This document shows positions 1 to 6,009 of a stretch of 10,139 bases of DNA, piece after piece. The DNA is from an uncultured Blautia sp. (GTDB taxonomy: Bacteria; Bacillota; Clostridia; Lachnospirales; Lachnospiraceae). The stretch covers positions 1 through 10,139 of the forward strand of contig URWL01000041.1 in the NCBI GenBank assembly GCA_900551465.1, read 5' to 3'. The notes beneath the pieces were generated by a model. It made no database searches, had not been told where the DNA came from, and saw nothing but the letters and a program-made list of their open reading frames with translations. How positions within the stretch are numbered: position 1 is the first letter of the stretch; the number at the start of each line of letters is the position of its first letter. The translations under genes and the position numbers were made by a program.

Positions 1-13
1 GGAAGGGGAAAAT

Positions 14-217
14 GTGACAGATCCAAAAATATTGGAATTTCAGGCAATACTGGAAAGGCTGATCACACAGGAAATCCGTTCAAAAAACGAAGATGAAGAG
101 AGATTTCGTTCCTTGGATCTTGCAATTAGGAAACAGCAGATGGCAAGAAGAGAAATTGCAGCGGCATTGTCGGATAAGAGATCAACAAGGGAAACAAGGA
201 TCCATAAGAATATCTAG
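14..217 (+). CDS. small charged helical protein of unknown function
   Basis: This 67-residue protein is not recognised as a named family. It starts with GTG; a purine-rich GGAAGGGG at 1-8 lies a few bases upstream, and the ATG at 12 is followed at once by a stop, so GTG at 14 is the only sensible start. The sequence is rich in Glu, Lys, Arg and Gln without Pro after residue 4 and has no Cys, signal peptide or membrane segment. It is predicted to be mostly alpha-helical, perhaps a short coiled coil. The TGA at 15-17 in another frame overlaps the start as GTGA, so an upstream gene may end there and be translationally coupled to this one, but only a few of its codons would be inside the window. 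It is followed by a strong terminator at 261-284. It could be a regulator fragment or a cytoplasmic accessory peptide; no function is claimed. Confidence 0.6.
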   Translation: MTDPKILEFQAILERLITQEIRSKNEDEERFRSLDLAIRKQQMARREIAAALSDKRSTRETRIHKNI

Positions 218-255
218 TATAATACATAAGAAGATTCTGCTATAACAGGATATAG

Positions 256-293
256 AAAAAGAGCTGCAGCAAAAGCTGCAGCTCCCTGTTTTT
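256..293. terminator. bidirectional intrinsic terminator
   Basis: A perfect 10-bp inverted repeat, GAGCTGCAGC (261-270) and GCTGCAGCTC (275-284), encloses an AAAA loop. On the plus strand a TTTTT run follows a few bases later (289-293). On the minus strand the AAAAA at 256-260 reads as TTTTT directly after the stem. It lies between the convergent small gene and the ferredoxin gene and can stop transcription from both sides. Confidence 0.85.
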
Positions 294-303
294 ATGTAGT
301 GAA

Positions 304-477
304 TTATTCACCTGGCTGAATAGCCTCTGTAGGACAAACATCTGCGCATGTTCCACAGTCAACGCAAGCGTCAGCATCAATTTCGAAATGATCTGCGCCT
401 TCAGAAATAGCCTCAGACGGGCACTCAGCTGCACATGTTCCACAGCTTACACATTCGTCAGTAATTACGTATGCCAT
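304..477 (-). CDS. 2[4Fe-4S] bacterial-type ferredoxin
   Basis: This is a 57-residue cytoplasmic electron carrier of the clostridial 2[4Fe-4S] type. Two full CxxCxxCxxxCP motifs are visible: Cys9, 12, 15 and 19 with Pro20, and Cys38, 41, 44 and 48 with Pro49. Together they supply the eight ligands for two cubane clusters. The protein is short and acidic, as expected for a low-potential ferredoxin that would serve partners such as pyruvate:ferredoxin oxidoreductase, hydrogenase or Rnf; those partners are family knowledge and not in the window. The start is the ATG at 475-477, because AAGGAGG (complement of 486-492) sits about eight bases upstream; an in-frame ATG ten codons earlier would lie on the wrong side of that site. 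The gene is monocistronic, with its own promoter (529-557) and terminator, and is divergent from the DUF1858 gene. Confidence 0.95.
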   Translation of the reverse strand: MAYVITDECVSCGTCAAECPSEAISEGADHFEIDADACVDCGTCADVCPTEAIQPGE

Positions 478-528
478 TATAATATCCTCCTTTTTTCTCG
501 TTAGCACCTTTTACGGTTCTATATTGCT

Positions 529-557
529 ATTCTAATATATCTTTCATAGGATTACAA
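529..557 (-). promoter_or_regulatory. sigma-A-type promoter of the ferredoxin gene
   Basis: Read on the minus strand, TTGTAA (552-557) and TAGAAT (529-534) are separated by exactly 17 bases. The predicted transcript would begin near 522, giving a leader of about 45 nt before the ATG at 477. Confidence 0.65.
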
Positions 558-593
558 GTATAAAATTATAAACATATTTTTATAATATGACCG

Positions 594-622
594 TTGATTC
601 TCACTGGCATTTATATTATAAT
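594..622 (+). promoter_or_regulatory. sigma-A-type promoter of the DUF1858 gene
   Basis: TTGATT (594-599) and a perfect TATAAT (617-622) are separated by 17 bases. Transcription would start near 629, about 75 nt upstream of the ATG at 704. It points away from the ferredoxin promoter, and the two -35 boxes are about 36 bp apart. Confidence 0.7.
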
Positions 623-703
623 GAATGTGCTATAAACAGCATAACACTGCAGGGAATAATAAGAAATTTTTTCTGCATAAAATATAAAAAGGAGGAAATA
701 GAA

Positions 704-904
704 ATGGCACAGGTTACAAAAGAAACTACCATTGGCGAGCTTCTCAGAATTGATCCGAACTGCGCTGCTATCCTTATGAGAATGGGAATGCACTGCATCG
801 GATGTCCGTCTTCTCAGGGAGAATCTCTGGAAGAGGCAGCTATGGTTCATGGATTTGACTCAGATATCCTTGTTCAGCAGATTAATGATTTTCTTAGCAA
901 ATAA
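704..904 (+). CDS. DUF1858 (hybrid-cluster-protein-associated redox disulfide) protein
   Basis: This 66-residue cytoplasmic protein belongs to the DUF1858 family, whose members are described as hybrid-cluster-protein-associated redox disulfide domains. The diagnostic centre is a CxGC pair at Cys31 and Cys34 in the context MHCIGCPSS, followed by the conserved [10 protein letters not shown] helix (41-50) and a C-terminal QQIND segment. A third Cys lies at position 20. The domain fills the whole protein, as usual for free-standing members. The likely role is a thiol-disulfide or metal/redox partner in nitrosative or oxidative stress, but no reaction is proven for the family. The ATG at 704 is chosen because GGAGG at 691-695 lies eight bases upstream; a longer reading upstream would run across the promoter. 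The gene is monocistronic and ends at a strong terminator. Confidence 0.9.
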   Translation: MAQVTKETTIGELLRIDPNCAAILMRMGMHCIGCPSSQGESLEEAAMVHGFDSDILVQQINDFLSK

Positions 905-911
905 TAAGACT

Positions 912-949
912 AAAAAAGGCGTTCCATATGATATGGAGCGCCTTTTTTT
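912..949. terminator. bidirectional terminator between DUF1858 gene and mecA
   Basis: A 12-bp stem pairs 917-928 with 932-943 (one T-G wobble) around a TGA loop. It is followed by a T7 run on the plus strand (943-949) and preceded by an A6 run (912-917), which gives the T-run for the minus strand. It separates the convergent DUF1858 and mecA genes. Confidence 0.9.
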
Positions 950-969
950 CATAGTGTAAAAATCATGGA

Positions 970-1710
970 TCAGATCTGTGCAAGCTGTTGAAGTGCATTT
1001 ACGGAGATTGTTTCTCCATGTTCTTTCAGGTAGGCTTCTCCTGCAGAAGAAAAGGCTCTGCTGATTCCATACTCGGAAAGGATGTTGCATGTCCGGTTGA
1101 AATCTTCCGGAGATATATCGGACTGGTGGAGAACGAGACGATATTTTCCCTCGGCAGGATCTTTATAAAGGGTGTTTATACCTGTAAAAAATCCGTTTAG
1201 TCCATGGGATGCGGCAATCACATCATCCAGCTGTGAAAAGCTGAAGAGTCGTATCAGATCAACGGAAGGAGCGTCCTGAGAAGCTGCCTCTTTTGCAGAA
1301 TCAGAAGCGGCAGAAGTCTTTTTTGAACTTCCCTTTAATTTAGCTTCACAGAGTTTCTGGAAAATATCAATGATATTATCTGCTCCGTCAAGCTGAAGAG
1401 CTTCCGATTGTCCGCGGTCTTTAAAGGGGGTGAATTTTGAAAAACGGGTATCCAGCTCTTCCGGATCTTCTACCTTGGTAATAATAAGGATGATACTGTC
1501 TGAAGTGACTGGAATTGCTTCGATCATCAGAGGTATATTATCAGCTTCGAATCCGAATTGCAGCTGTGCCTGTTCCATCATATCTCGGAAGAGCTTTTTC
1601 GCCTTTTCAGAACCATATGCAAGCTCACTAAGGCGGATTTGATGAAGTTCCAGATCTTCCTTGGTGAGAGTGCAGCGGATTTGGTTTTCATTTATTTTTT
1701 CTATTTTCAT
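970..1710 (-). CDS. mecA: adaptor protein MecA
   Basis: MecA-family (NegR/MecA) adaptor of 246 residues. In the studied family members it binds substrates through its N-terminal domain and delivers them to the ClpC-ClpP protease through its C-terminal domain, also driving ClpC hexamer assembly. The N-domain covers about residues 1-85 and opens with the typical MKIEKINENQIRCTLTKEDL. A low-complexity Ser/Ala/Lys linker spans roughly 126-150. The C-domain, about 151-246, carries the family-like stretch FSFSQLDDVIAASHGL (156-171) and the YRLVL strand (190-194). The length is close to the usual 220-250. The ATG at 1708-1710 has an AGGAT ribosome site (complement of 1719-1723) and no competing start. 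The gene is alone on its strand with a long leader. Targets in this organism cannot be read from the sequence; competence (ComK) and Spx control are known from Bacillus only. Confidence 0.9.
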   Translation of the reverse strand: MKIEKINENQIRCTLTKEDLELHQIRLSELAYGSEKAKKLFRDMMEQAQLQFGFEADNIPLMIEAIPVTSDSIILIITKVEDPEELDTRFSKFTPFKDRGQSEALQLDGADNIIDIFQKLCEAKLKGSSKKTSAASDSAKEAASQDAPSVDLIRLFSFSQLDDVIAASHGLNGFFTGINTLYKDPAEGKYRLVLHQSDISPEDFNRTCNILSEYGISRAFSSAGEAYLKEHGETISVNALQQLAQI

Positions 1711-1755
1711 ATGATCACATCCTATTCTTTATGTGCTGTATAACGTATATTTACC

Positions 1756-1834
1756 ATATGCATATTAAATCATATGCAGAATATGGCATATTTACACAGA
1801 CAGATTAGAATCCATGACTTTTGCCACGGCAAAA
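1756..1834 (-). promoter_or_regulatory. dyad-rich mecA leader
   Basis: Three inverted repeats lie between the mecA promoter and its start. First, TGCATAT (1759-1765) pairs with ATATGCA (1772-1778) across six bases. Second, AATATG (1780-1785) pairs with CATATT (1787-1792) around one base. Third, TTTTGCC (1819-1825) pairs with GGCAAAA (1828-1834) across two bases. The palindrome ATATGCATAT (1756-1765) overlaps the first dyad. They may be operators or leader RNA structure; the regulator is unknown, and the motifs do not match the tandem heptads of CtsR. Confidence 0.35.
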
Positions 1835-1857
1835 AAATGCATATCAACTTAGCATCT

Positions 1858-1887
1858 ATTATATACCACAACTATAGCAGATGTAAA
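1858..1887 (-). promoter_or_regulatory. probable mecA promoter
   Basis: On the minus strand TTTACA (complement of 1882-1887) and a perfect TATAAT (complement of 1858-1863) are 18 bases apart. The transcript would begin near 1851, leaving a leader of about 140 nt before mecA. Confidence 0.55.
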
Positions 1888-1960
1888 GAAATTCAATTTA
1901 CCTAAATTATAAAATATTTGGAAACTAAATCGAAATTTTTTTATAAACTGCTGAAAAGCC

Positions 1961-1988
1961 TTGCATATAGATAAAAATACAGTATAAT
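1961..1988 (+). promoter_or_regulatory. orphan promoter upstream of gene-free stretch
   Basis: TTGCAT (1961-1966) and a perfect TATAAT (1983-1988) are separated by 16 bases. No gene begins within 500 bases downstream, so it would transcribe non-coding DNA or give a long leader for the GH18 gene. Confidence 0.5.
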
Positions 1989-2064
1989 AGCTTATAAGAA
2001 AAATTTTCTGAGTGCAGGCCGGTAAATGATCCTGTTAGCATCAAAGAGATAATAATAGCTTATA
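1984..2064 (+). repeat. 13-nt direct repeat, two copies
   Basis: ATAATAGCTTATA occurs exactly at 1984-1996 and again at 2052-2064, with a 68-bp period. The first copy overlaps the -10 box of the orphan promoter, so the pair could be regulatory or a trace of local duplication; the sequence between the copies is not itself repeated. Confidence 0.5.
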
Positions 2065-2224
2065 TATGACCTTTTTCAAAAAGTATGTCTGCTGTTCTTT
2101 AGTCATGCGGCGTTCTTGCTGCAGCAGCCATATAAATTTCCACAGTTATTCAGATAAAATTGGTATTGCATGCAGAGATTTTTCTCAGACCTATCTGGTG
2201 TTTTCTAAAATTACTGATCAAATG

Positions 2225-2232
2225 AAAGGAGG
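2225..2232 (+). promoter_or_regulatory. orphan ribosome binding site
   Basis: AAAGGAGG is a consensus Shine-Dalgarno sequence, yet no ATG, GTG or TTG follows within the next 15 bases. It may be the remnant of a lost gene start or a chance purine run. Confidence 0.3.
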
Positions 2233-2303
2233 CAGAAACGAAAATATATCACAGATATACCCCAGAGGACAATGTGTGGTCTGCATTTTAACAGACAAAA
2301 GAT

Positions 2304-2362
2304 AAAAGGGATTCAGCCATAGCAGAAATCCCCTTCTCATGCTTGACCTGGGCTGAGTCCCT
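2304..2362 (-). terminator. long stem-loop, terminator-like on the minus strand
   Basis: An 11-bp stem pairs 2308-2318 with 2351-2361 (one wobble), extendable by an A-T pair at 2307/2362. The loop contains its own hairpin, AGCAGAA (2321-2327) with TTC and TGCT (2334-2343). On the minus strand the stem is followed by TTTTATCTTTT; on the plus strand no T-run follows. No minus-strand gene upstream would need it, so it could equally be a structured RNA element. Confidence 0.35.
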
Positions 2363-2423
2363 GAATAATAAATATGAAAAAAAAATAAAAAGAATTATTT
2401 ATAAAGCAAATCAATAAAAAATA

Positions 2424-2432
2424 TGATATAAT
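2424..2432 (+). promoter_or_regulatory. extended -10 promoter of the GH18 gene
   Basis: TG-A-TATAAT gives an extended -10 with a perfect hexamer at 2427-2432; no good -35 is present, as is common for this promoter class. The transcript would begin near 2439 and open with a hairpin of TCTCTG (2440-2445) and CAGAGA (2454-2459) about 50 nt before the ATG. Confidence 0.55.
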
Positions 2433-2511
2433 AAAACAGTCTCTGTAATGTTGCAGAGAGATTATATAGTTTTTCTGAAACAGATTATTCTGAATTGAAA
2501 GGAAAAAACAA

Positions 2512-4185
2512 ATGAAAAAAAATATAAAAAAGCAGATGAAGAAGCAGTATATGCCGGCAGTGATCGTTGCTGGTCTGATTCTTTTGCTGGCGGCGGCCGG
2601 TATCGGTGTTCATGTGATCCGGAAATATATTCCGACAAAGGAGCGGATGGATCTGAACGAGTATTATGGACAGACTGCCGAGGGAGAGGCAGTGATCGTC
2701 CTTGGAACTAATATTATGGAAGAACGGGCGGTTACTTCTAATGGACAGATATACCTGCCTTTGAAGCTTGTAAATACTTATTTGAATCAGAGATATTACT
2801 GGGACAGCGGAAATCAGCAGATCTTATATGCTACTCCTTCTGAACTTCAAAAATATCCGGCTTCTTCTAATGGAGACAGTGATGTATGGATGAAAGATGA
2901 AGCGGTATATCTTAGTCTGGCCTTTGTACAGCGGTATACAGATATGGATGTTTATATGGGTGAAGCTCCGTCCAGAGTTATTATCCAGAATCAGTTTCAA
3001 AATGTAAATACAGCTTCTGTGCAAAAAGATACATATGTTCGTTACCGCGGAGGCATTAAATCTCCGGTTCTTACTCAGGTAAAAAAAGGTGACACATTAA
3101 TCTACCTGGAAGAATACGAAGAATGGGTTAAGGCGGCTACTATGGATGGCTACATAGGTTTTGTAAAAAAACGAGATATTTCTTCAGCAGAGGTCAAGAA
3201 TTTTGAACGAGATTTCAAAATGGAAGAGTATCAGTATCTTTCCATGGAAGATCCTGTGAATCTGTCCTGGCATCAGGTGACATCTACGGAAGCCAATTCC
3301 TATTTTGCAGATGCCACAGCAAATGTCAGCGGAGTGAATGTGATTTCTCCTACCTGGTTTTATCTGGCAGATACAGACGGAAATATTGCAGATATTTCTT
3401 CGGCGGAATATGTGCAGCAGGCACATGACAGAGGCATGAAGGTGTGGGGACTTATAGATAACTTTACTGCCGATGTCAGTACCACCGAGACTCTTTCCCA
3501 GCTTGCTTCCAGACAAAATATCATCAGTCAGCTTATGACGGCAGCAGAAAATACTGGGCTTGATGGGATTAATGTGGATTTTGAAACTCTCAGCGAGGAT
3601 GCAGGACCGCATTTCCTGGAGTTCTTAAGAGAATTATCTATTGAGTGTCATAAGAAAAATCTTGTGCTTTCTGTGGATAATCCTGTTCCGGAGGATTTTA
3701 CCAGTCATTATGACCGGGAAGAGCAGGGAAAAGTTGTGGATTATGTGATCATTATGGGATATGATGAACACTATGTGGGATCAGAAGAACCGGGATCCGT
3801 TGCGTCCCTTCCATGGGTAGAAAAAGGAGTGACGGATACATTGGCAGAAGTTCCTGCAGAAAGAACGATTCTTGCAATTCCGTTCTATACAAGACTGTGG
3901 AAAATAACAGGCGGAGCACTTACAAGTGAAGCCATCGGTATGGATCAGGCTCAGAAGGTACTGTCTGAGAATAATGTTCAGACAATCTGGGATGGAAGTG
4001 TAGGACAGAACAAGGCTTCTTTTGAAAAAGAAGGCTCCAGCTATGATATTTGGCTTGAGGATGCGCAGTCAATTGCAGAAAAAGTGAAACTGATTCCGAA
4101 ATATGGACTTGCAGGAGTGGCTCAGTGGAAGCTGGGATTTGAAAACAGCAGTATCTGGAAAGTAATCAGTGATAATCTGAAGTAA
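2512..4185 (+). CDS. membrane-anchored GH18 family hydrolase with stalk and SH3-like domains
   Basis: This 557-residue protein is probably held outside the cytoplasmic membrane by one N-terminal helix. After a Lys-rich start come a membrane segment (about 14-36), a region resembling copper-amine-oxidase N-terminal stalk domains (about 55-165, with QIYLPLKLVN and RYYWDSGNQQILYAT), an SH3b-like domain (about 173-223) and a GH18 barrel (about 265-555). The barrel holds the catalytic signature LDGINVDFE, with Asp351, Asp356 and the proton donor Glu358, then MGYDEH (415-420) and a closing QWKLGFE (538-544). It resembles the YaaH/SleL/YdhD group, whose members act on N-acetylglucosamine links in spore cortex or cell-wall peptidoglycan, so a wall- or spore-related glycosidase is the best guess; chitinase activity is less likely. 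The start has AAAGGA at 2498-2503. The gene is monocistronic with its own promoter and terminator. Confidence 0.85.
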   Translation: MKKNIKKQMKKQYMPAVIVAGLILLLAAAGIGVHVIRKYIPTKERMDLNEYYGQTAEGEAVIVLGTNIMEERAVTSNGQIYLPLKLVNTYLNQRYYWDSGNQQILYATPSELQKYPASSNGDSDVWMKDEAVYLSLAFVQRYTDMDVYMGEAPSRVIIQNQFQNVNTASVQKDTYVRYRGGIKSPVLTQVKKGDTLIYLEEYEEWVKAATMDGYIGFVKKRDISSAEVKNFERDFKMEEYQYLSMEDPVNLSWHQVTSTEANSYFADATANVSGVNVISPTWFYLADTDGNIADISSAEYVQQAHDRGMKVWGLIDNFTADVSTTETLSQLASRQNIISQLMTAAENTGLDGINVDFETLSEDAGPHFLEFLRELSIECHKKNLVLSVDNPVPEDFTSHYDREEQGKVVDYVIIMGYDEHYVGSEEPGSVASLPWVEKGVTDTLAEVPAERTILAIPFYTRLWKITGGALTSEAIGMDQAQKVLSENNVQTIWDGSVGQNKASFEKEGSSYDIWLEDAQSIAEKVKLIPKYGLAGVAQWKLGFENSSIWKVISDNLK

Positions 4186-4210
4186 GAATTATATTATAAA
4201 ATGAGAAATG

Positions 4211-4261
4211 AAAAAAGCTGTCTGGACCGCAGGGAAAACCTTGGATCCAGACAGCTTTTTT
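4211..4261 (+). terminator. intrinsic terminator of the GH18 gene
   Basis: A 16-bp stem pairs 4211-4226 with 4246-4261, formed by an A6 run plus GCTGTCTGGA and its complement, ending in TTTTTT. The 19-nt loop has a small AGG/CCT hairpin. The flanking A and T runs make it bidirectional in principle. Confidence 0.9.
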
Positions 4262-4307
4262 ATTTATCAGGAAAGCAGTACACTTCGTATTGATATTCCT
4301 GGTAAAT
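4262..4307. repeat. 12-bp inverted repeat without T-run
   Basis: ATTTATCAGGAA (4262-4273) pairs with TTCCTGGTAAAT (4296-4307), with one wobble. An inner stem AGTAC/GTATT closes on a five-base loop, so nearly all of the 46 bases are paired. No T-run follows on the plus strand, so it is not a standard terminator; on the minus strand it directly abuts the A-run of the neighbouring terminator. Its role is unknown. Confidence 0.5.
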
Positions 4308-4361
4308 AATTGTTTCGTGATATATAAGAAGAGGGTAAACTTCAGATAAAACTCCATAAAT

Positions 4362-4389
4362 GGAAGGAGGCCGGTACTTTCGTACCGGC
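4362..4389 (+). promoter_or_regulatory. ribosome site fused to a GC-rich hairpin
   Basis: GGAAGGAGG (4362-4370) runs directly into a perfect 8-bp hairpin, GCCGGTAC (4370-4377), loop TTTC, GTACCGGC (4382-4389). CTCC at 4352-4355 can also pair with the GGAG, which would hide the ribosome site. An ATG follows five bases after the hairpin at 4394. In A+T-rich surroundings this 20-bp GC-rich element stands out. Confidence 0.45.
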
Positions 4390-4393
4390 GCGT

Positions 4394-4456
4394 ATGAAAA
4401 AGAAAAATATTTATATAGAAAACATAACGTCTTCTATGTTTAATACTATACCTTAA
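4394..4456 (+). CDS. possible 20-residue micro-ORF
   Basis: A short frame of 20 codons starts at ATG 4394, begins MKKKNIYIEN and ends at TAA 4454-4456. It is preceded by GGAAGGAGG, but that site is separated from the ATG by a stable hairpin; only if the hairpin folds away does the spacing become close to normal. No promoter was found nearby and no family is recognised. It may be a leader peptide, a tiny protein or chance. Confidence 0.25.
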   Translation: MKKKNIYIENITSSMFNTIP

Positions 4457-4503
4457 AATTGTGAAGAATATATGATAAACTTTTGAAAAAATTATGAAGA
4501 AAT

Positions 4504-4551
4504 AAAAAAAGAGACAAGGCAGTATTCATTTTTTAGAATATACCTTGTCTC
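4504..4551 (-). terminator. intrinsic terminator of the trkA-trkH operon
   Basis: GAGACAAGG (4511-4519) pairs with CCTTGTCTC (4543-4551), with an inner TATTC/GAATA stem (4523-4527 with 4536-4540). On the minus strand the A7 run at 4504-4510 reads as T7 directly after the stem. It lies eight bases beyond the trkH stop codon. Confidence 0.9.
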
Positions 4552-4558
4552 AGTATGA

Positions 4559-5998
4559 TCAGAATTTTTTCCAGGTGTTTTTAAAGAATAACAGAAGAAG
4601 AGGGAAAATTTCCAATCGGCCTGCCAGCATGTCAAAAATAAGAACAGATTTGGAAAGATAGGAGAAGGAGGAAAAGTTTCCCATAGGTCCTACTATTTCC
4701 AGACCAGGTCCGATATTGTTCAGTGTGGCAGCAACAGCTGTAAAGTTGGTAATAAGATCAAAATTATCCAGTGAAATAAGAAGGACAGATCCACAGAATA
4801 TAATCAGGTATACACTAAGGAAAATGTTTGTAGACCTGAGTGTTTCATGAGGTACTGTTTTCTGATCCATTTTGATCTTTTTTACTGCATTAGGATGCAG
4901 GTATAACTGAAATTCTTTACGGGCAGCTTTAAGCAGCAGTATGATACGTGATACTTTGATTCCGCCGCCTGTACTTCCGGCACAGGCACCAATAAACATT
5001 AAAAGTACCAGAATCGTTTTTGACAGAGCCGGCCATTGGTTAAAATCAGTTGTAGAGTAGCCGGTAGTTGTAATAATGGATCCCACCTGAAAGGCTGACT
5101 GCTGGAATGCCTGGGCAAAGCCGGAGAACATGTGCCTTGTATTAATGGCAATCAGGATAATGGAAGCCAGAATGATGCCAAAATAGTAGCGGATCTCTTC
5201 AATATGAAAAGCAGCTTTAAACTTCTTTGTCAATATAAGATAATAAGCAGAGAAGTTGACTCCAAACAGGATGATAAAAATAGTTGTTACAACCTGGCAA
5301 TAGGTGCTGTAGCTTCCCAGACTGTCATTTTTTATTCCAAAACCACCGGTTCCTGCAGAACCAAAGGTAATACAGAGGGTGTCAAATAATGGTACCCCTC
5401 CCAACAGTAAAAAAATGATTTGAAGAACAGTCATTCCAAGATAAATGCCGTAAAGAATCTTTGCGGTTGACTGTACCTTGGGAACCAGCTTACTGACAGA
5501 AGGTCCGGGGCTTTCTGCACGCATAAGATTCATATGATAGCCTCCTGCAAGAGGCAGAAGGGACAGAAGAAACACCAGGACACCCATTCCTCCGATCCAG
5601 TGAGTAAAGCTTCTCCAGAAGAGGATAGATTTTGGAAGGCTTTCTACCTCAGCCAGGATACTGGCTCCGGTGGTTGTAAATCCTGATACAGTTTCAAATA
5701 TGGCATCAATAGGATGGGGAATGGAACCGGAGAGCACAAAGGGAATCGCGCCGGTAATACTTAGTACGACCCAGCTCAGTGCTACGGCAACACATCCGTC
5801 TTTTATGTAAAATACTTTGTTTGATGGTTTTTTTCTTGTAAGAGGAAGTCCAATGACCAGACAGATAATAATGGCGGCCAAAAAAGCAAAAATATCTTTT
5901 TCCCCATAGATTACAGCTGTCAGGATTGGAAGTACCATAAATATTGCCTGAAGATTAAAAACCCATCCGACAATATAGGTGATAATACGGTAATTCAT
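4559..5998 (-). CDS. trkH: TrkH-family potassium uptake channel subunit
   Basis: Membrane-embedded, K+-translocating subunit of a Trk/Ktr-type system, gated by the cytoplasmic TrkA ring. The 479-residue length is that of classical TrkH. Four pore-loop repeats are visible at TTTGAS (108-113), GSAGTGGFG (213-221), TTTGYS (310-315) and NNIGPGL (427-433), each giving the conserved glycine of the selectivity filter. Further TrkH marks are FTHWIGGMG (131-139), GACAGSTGGGIK (337-348) and GRLEIFP near the C terminus (460-466). About ten hydrophobic helices span the protein. The ATG at 5996-5998 lies eleven bases after the trkA stop, with its ribosome site AAGGAG overlapping that stop, so the two genes are one translationally linked operon. 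Nothing key is missing, so it is probably a working transporter. Confidence 0.95.
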   Translation of the reverse strand: MNYRIITYIVGWVFNLQAIFMVLPILTAVIYGEKDIFAFLAAIIICLVIGLPLTRKKPSNKVFYIKDGCVAVALSWVVLSITGAIPFVLSGSIPHPIDAIFETVSGFTTTGASILAEVESLPKSILFWRSFTHWIGGMGVLVFLLSLLPLAGGYHMNLMRAESPGPSVSKLVPKVQSTAKILYGIYLGMTVLQIIFLLLGGVPLFDTLCITFGSAGTGGFGIKNDSLGSYSTYCQVVTTIFIILFGVNFSAYYLILTKKFKAAFHIEEIRYYFGIILASIILIAINTRHMFSGFAQAFQQSAFQVGSIITTTGYSTTDFNQWPALSKTILVLLMFIGACAGSTGGGIKVSRIILLLKAARKEFQLYLHPNAVKKIKMDQKTVPHETLRSTNIFLSVYLIIFCGSVLLISLDNFDLITNFTAVAATLNNIGPGLEIVGPMGNFSSFSYLSKSVLIFDMLAGRLEIFPLLLLFFKNTWKKF

Positions 5999-6009
5999 GA
6001 CTGTACTCC

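Larger units (their letters stand above)
1888..2439. other. gene-free structured intergenic stretch
   Basis: No convincing protein gene is present in these roughly 550 bases. The stretch does hold recognisable signals, annotated separately: a plus-strand promoter (1961-1988), a 13-nt direct repeat, a consensus ribosome site with no start codon (2225-2232), a long stem-loop (2304-2362) and the promoter of the downstream GH18 gene. TCTGAG near 2008-2013 can pair with CTCAGA near 2192-2197, and CTGCTG can pair with CAGCAG inside that interval, so a folded RNA of about 200-400 nt is possible. I do not recognise a known riboswitch, 6S, SRP or RNase P signature. Confidence 0.4.

Noticed and set aside
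219..224. TATAAT after the first small gene as a possible promoter
   Set aside because: No acceptable -35 lies 15-19 bases upstream, and a strong terminator begins about 35 bases downstream with no gene between.
1819..1834. TTTTGCC/GGCAAAA hairpin as a terminator for a plus-strand transcript
   Set aside because: The loop would be only two bases, the stem is weak and no T-run follows on the plus strand. On the minus strand the T-run precedes rather than follows the stem.
1995..2200. 6S RNA, SRP RNA or a known riboswitch class
   Set aside because: None of the consensus elements I know for these RNAs could be found; only generic pairing potential is visible.
2066..2305. A 79-codon plus-strand open frame downstream of the orphan promoter
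   Set aside because: There is no ribosome site before its ATG, its composition is odd (scattered Cys and Ser, no domain pattern), and the good GGAGG lies inside it rather than before it. It looks like chance.
3184..3612. A 142-codon open frame antisense to the GH18 gene
   Set aside because: It lies fully inside a well-supported gene, has no ribosome site or domain pattern, and its Cys/His/Ile-rich composition is typical of a shadow frame.
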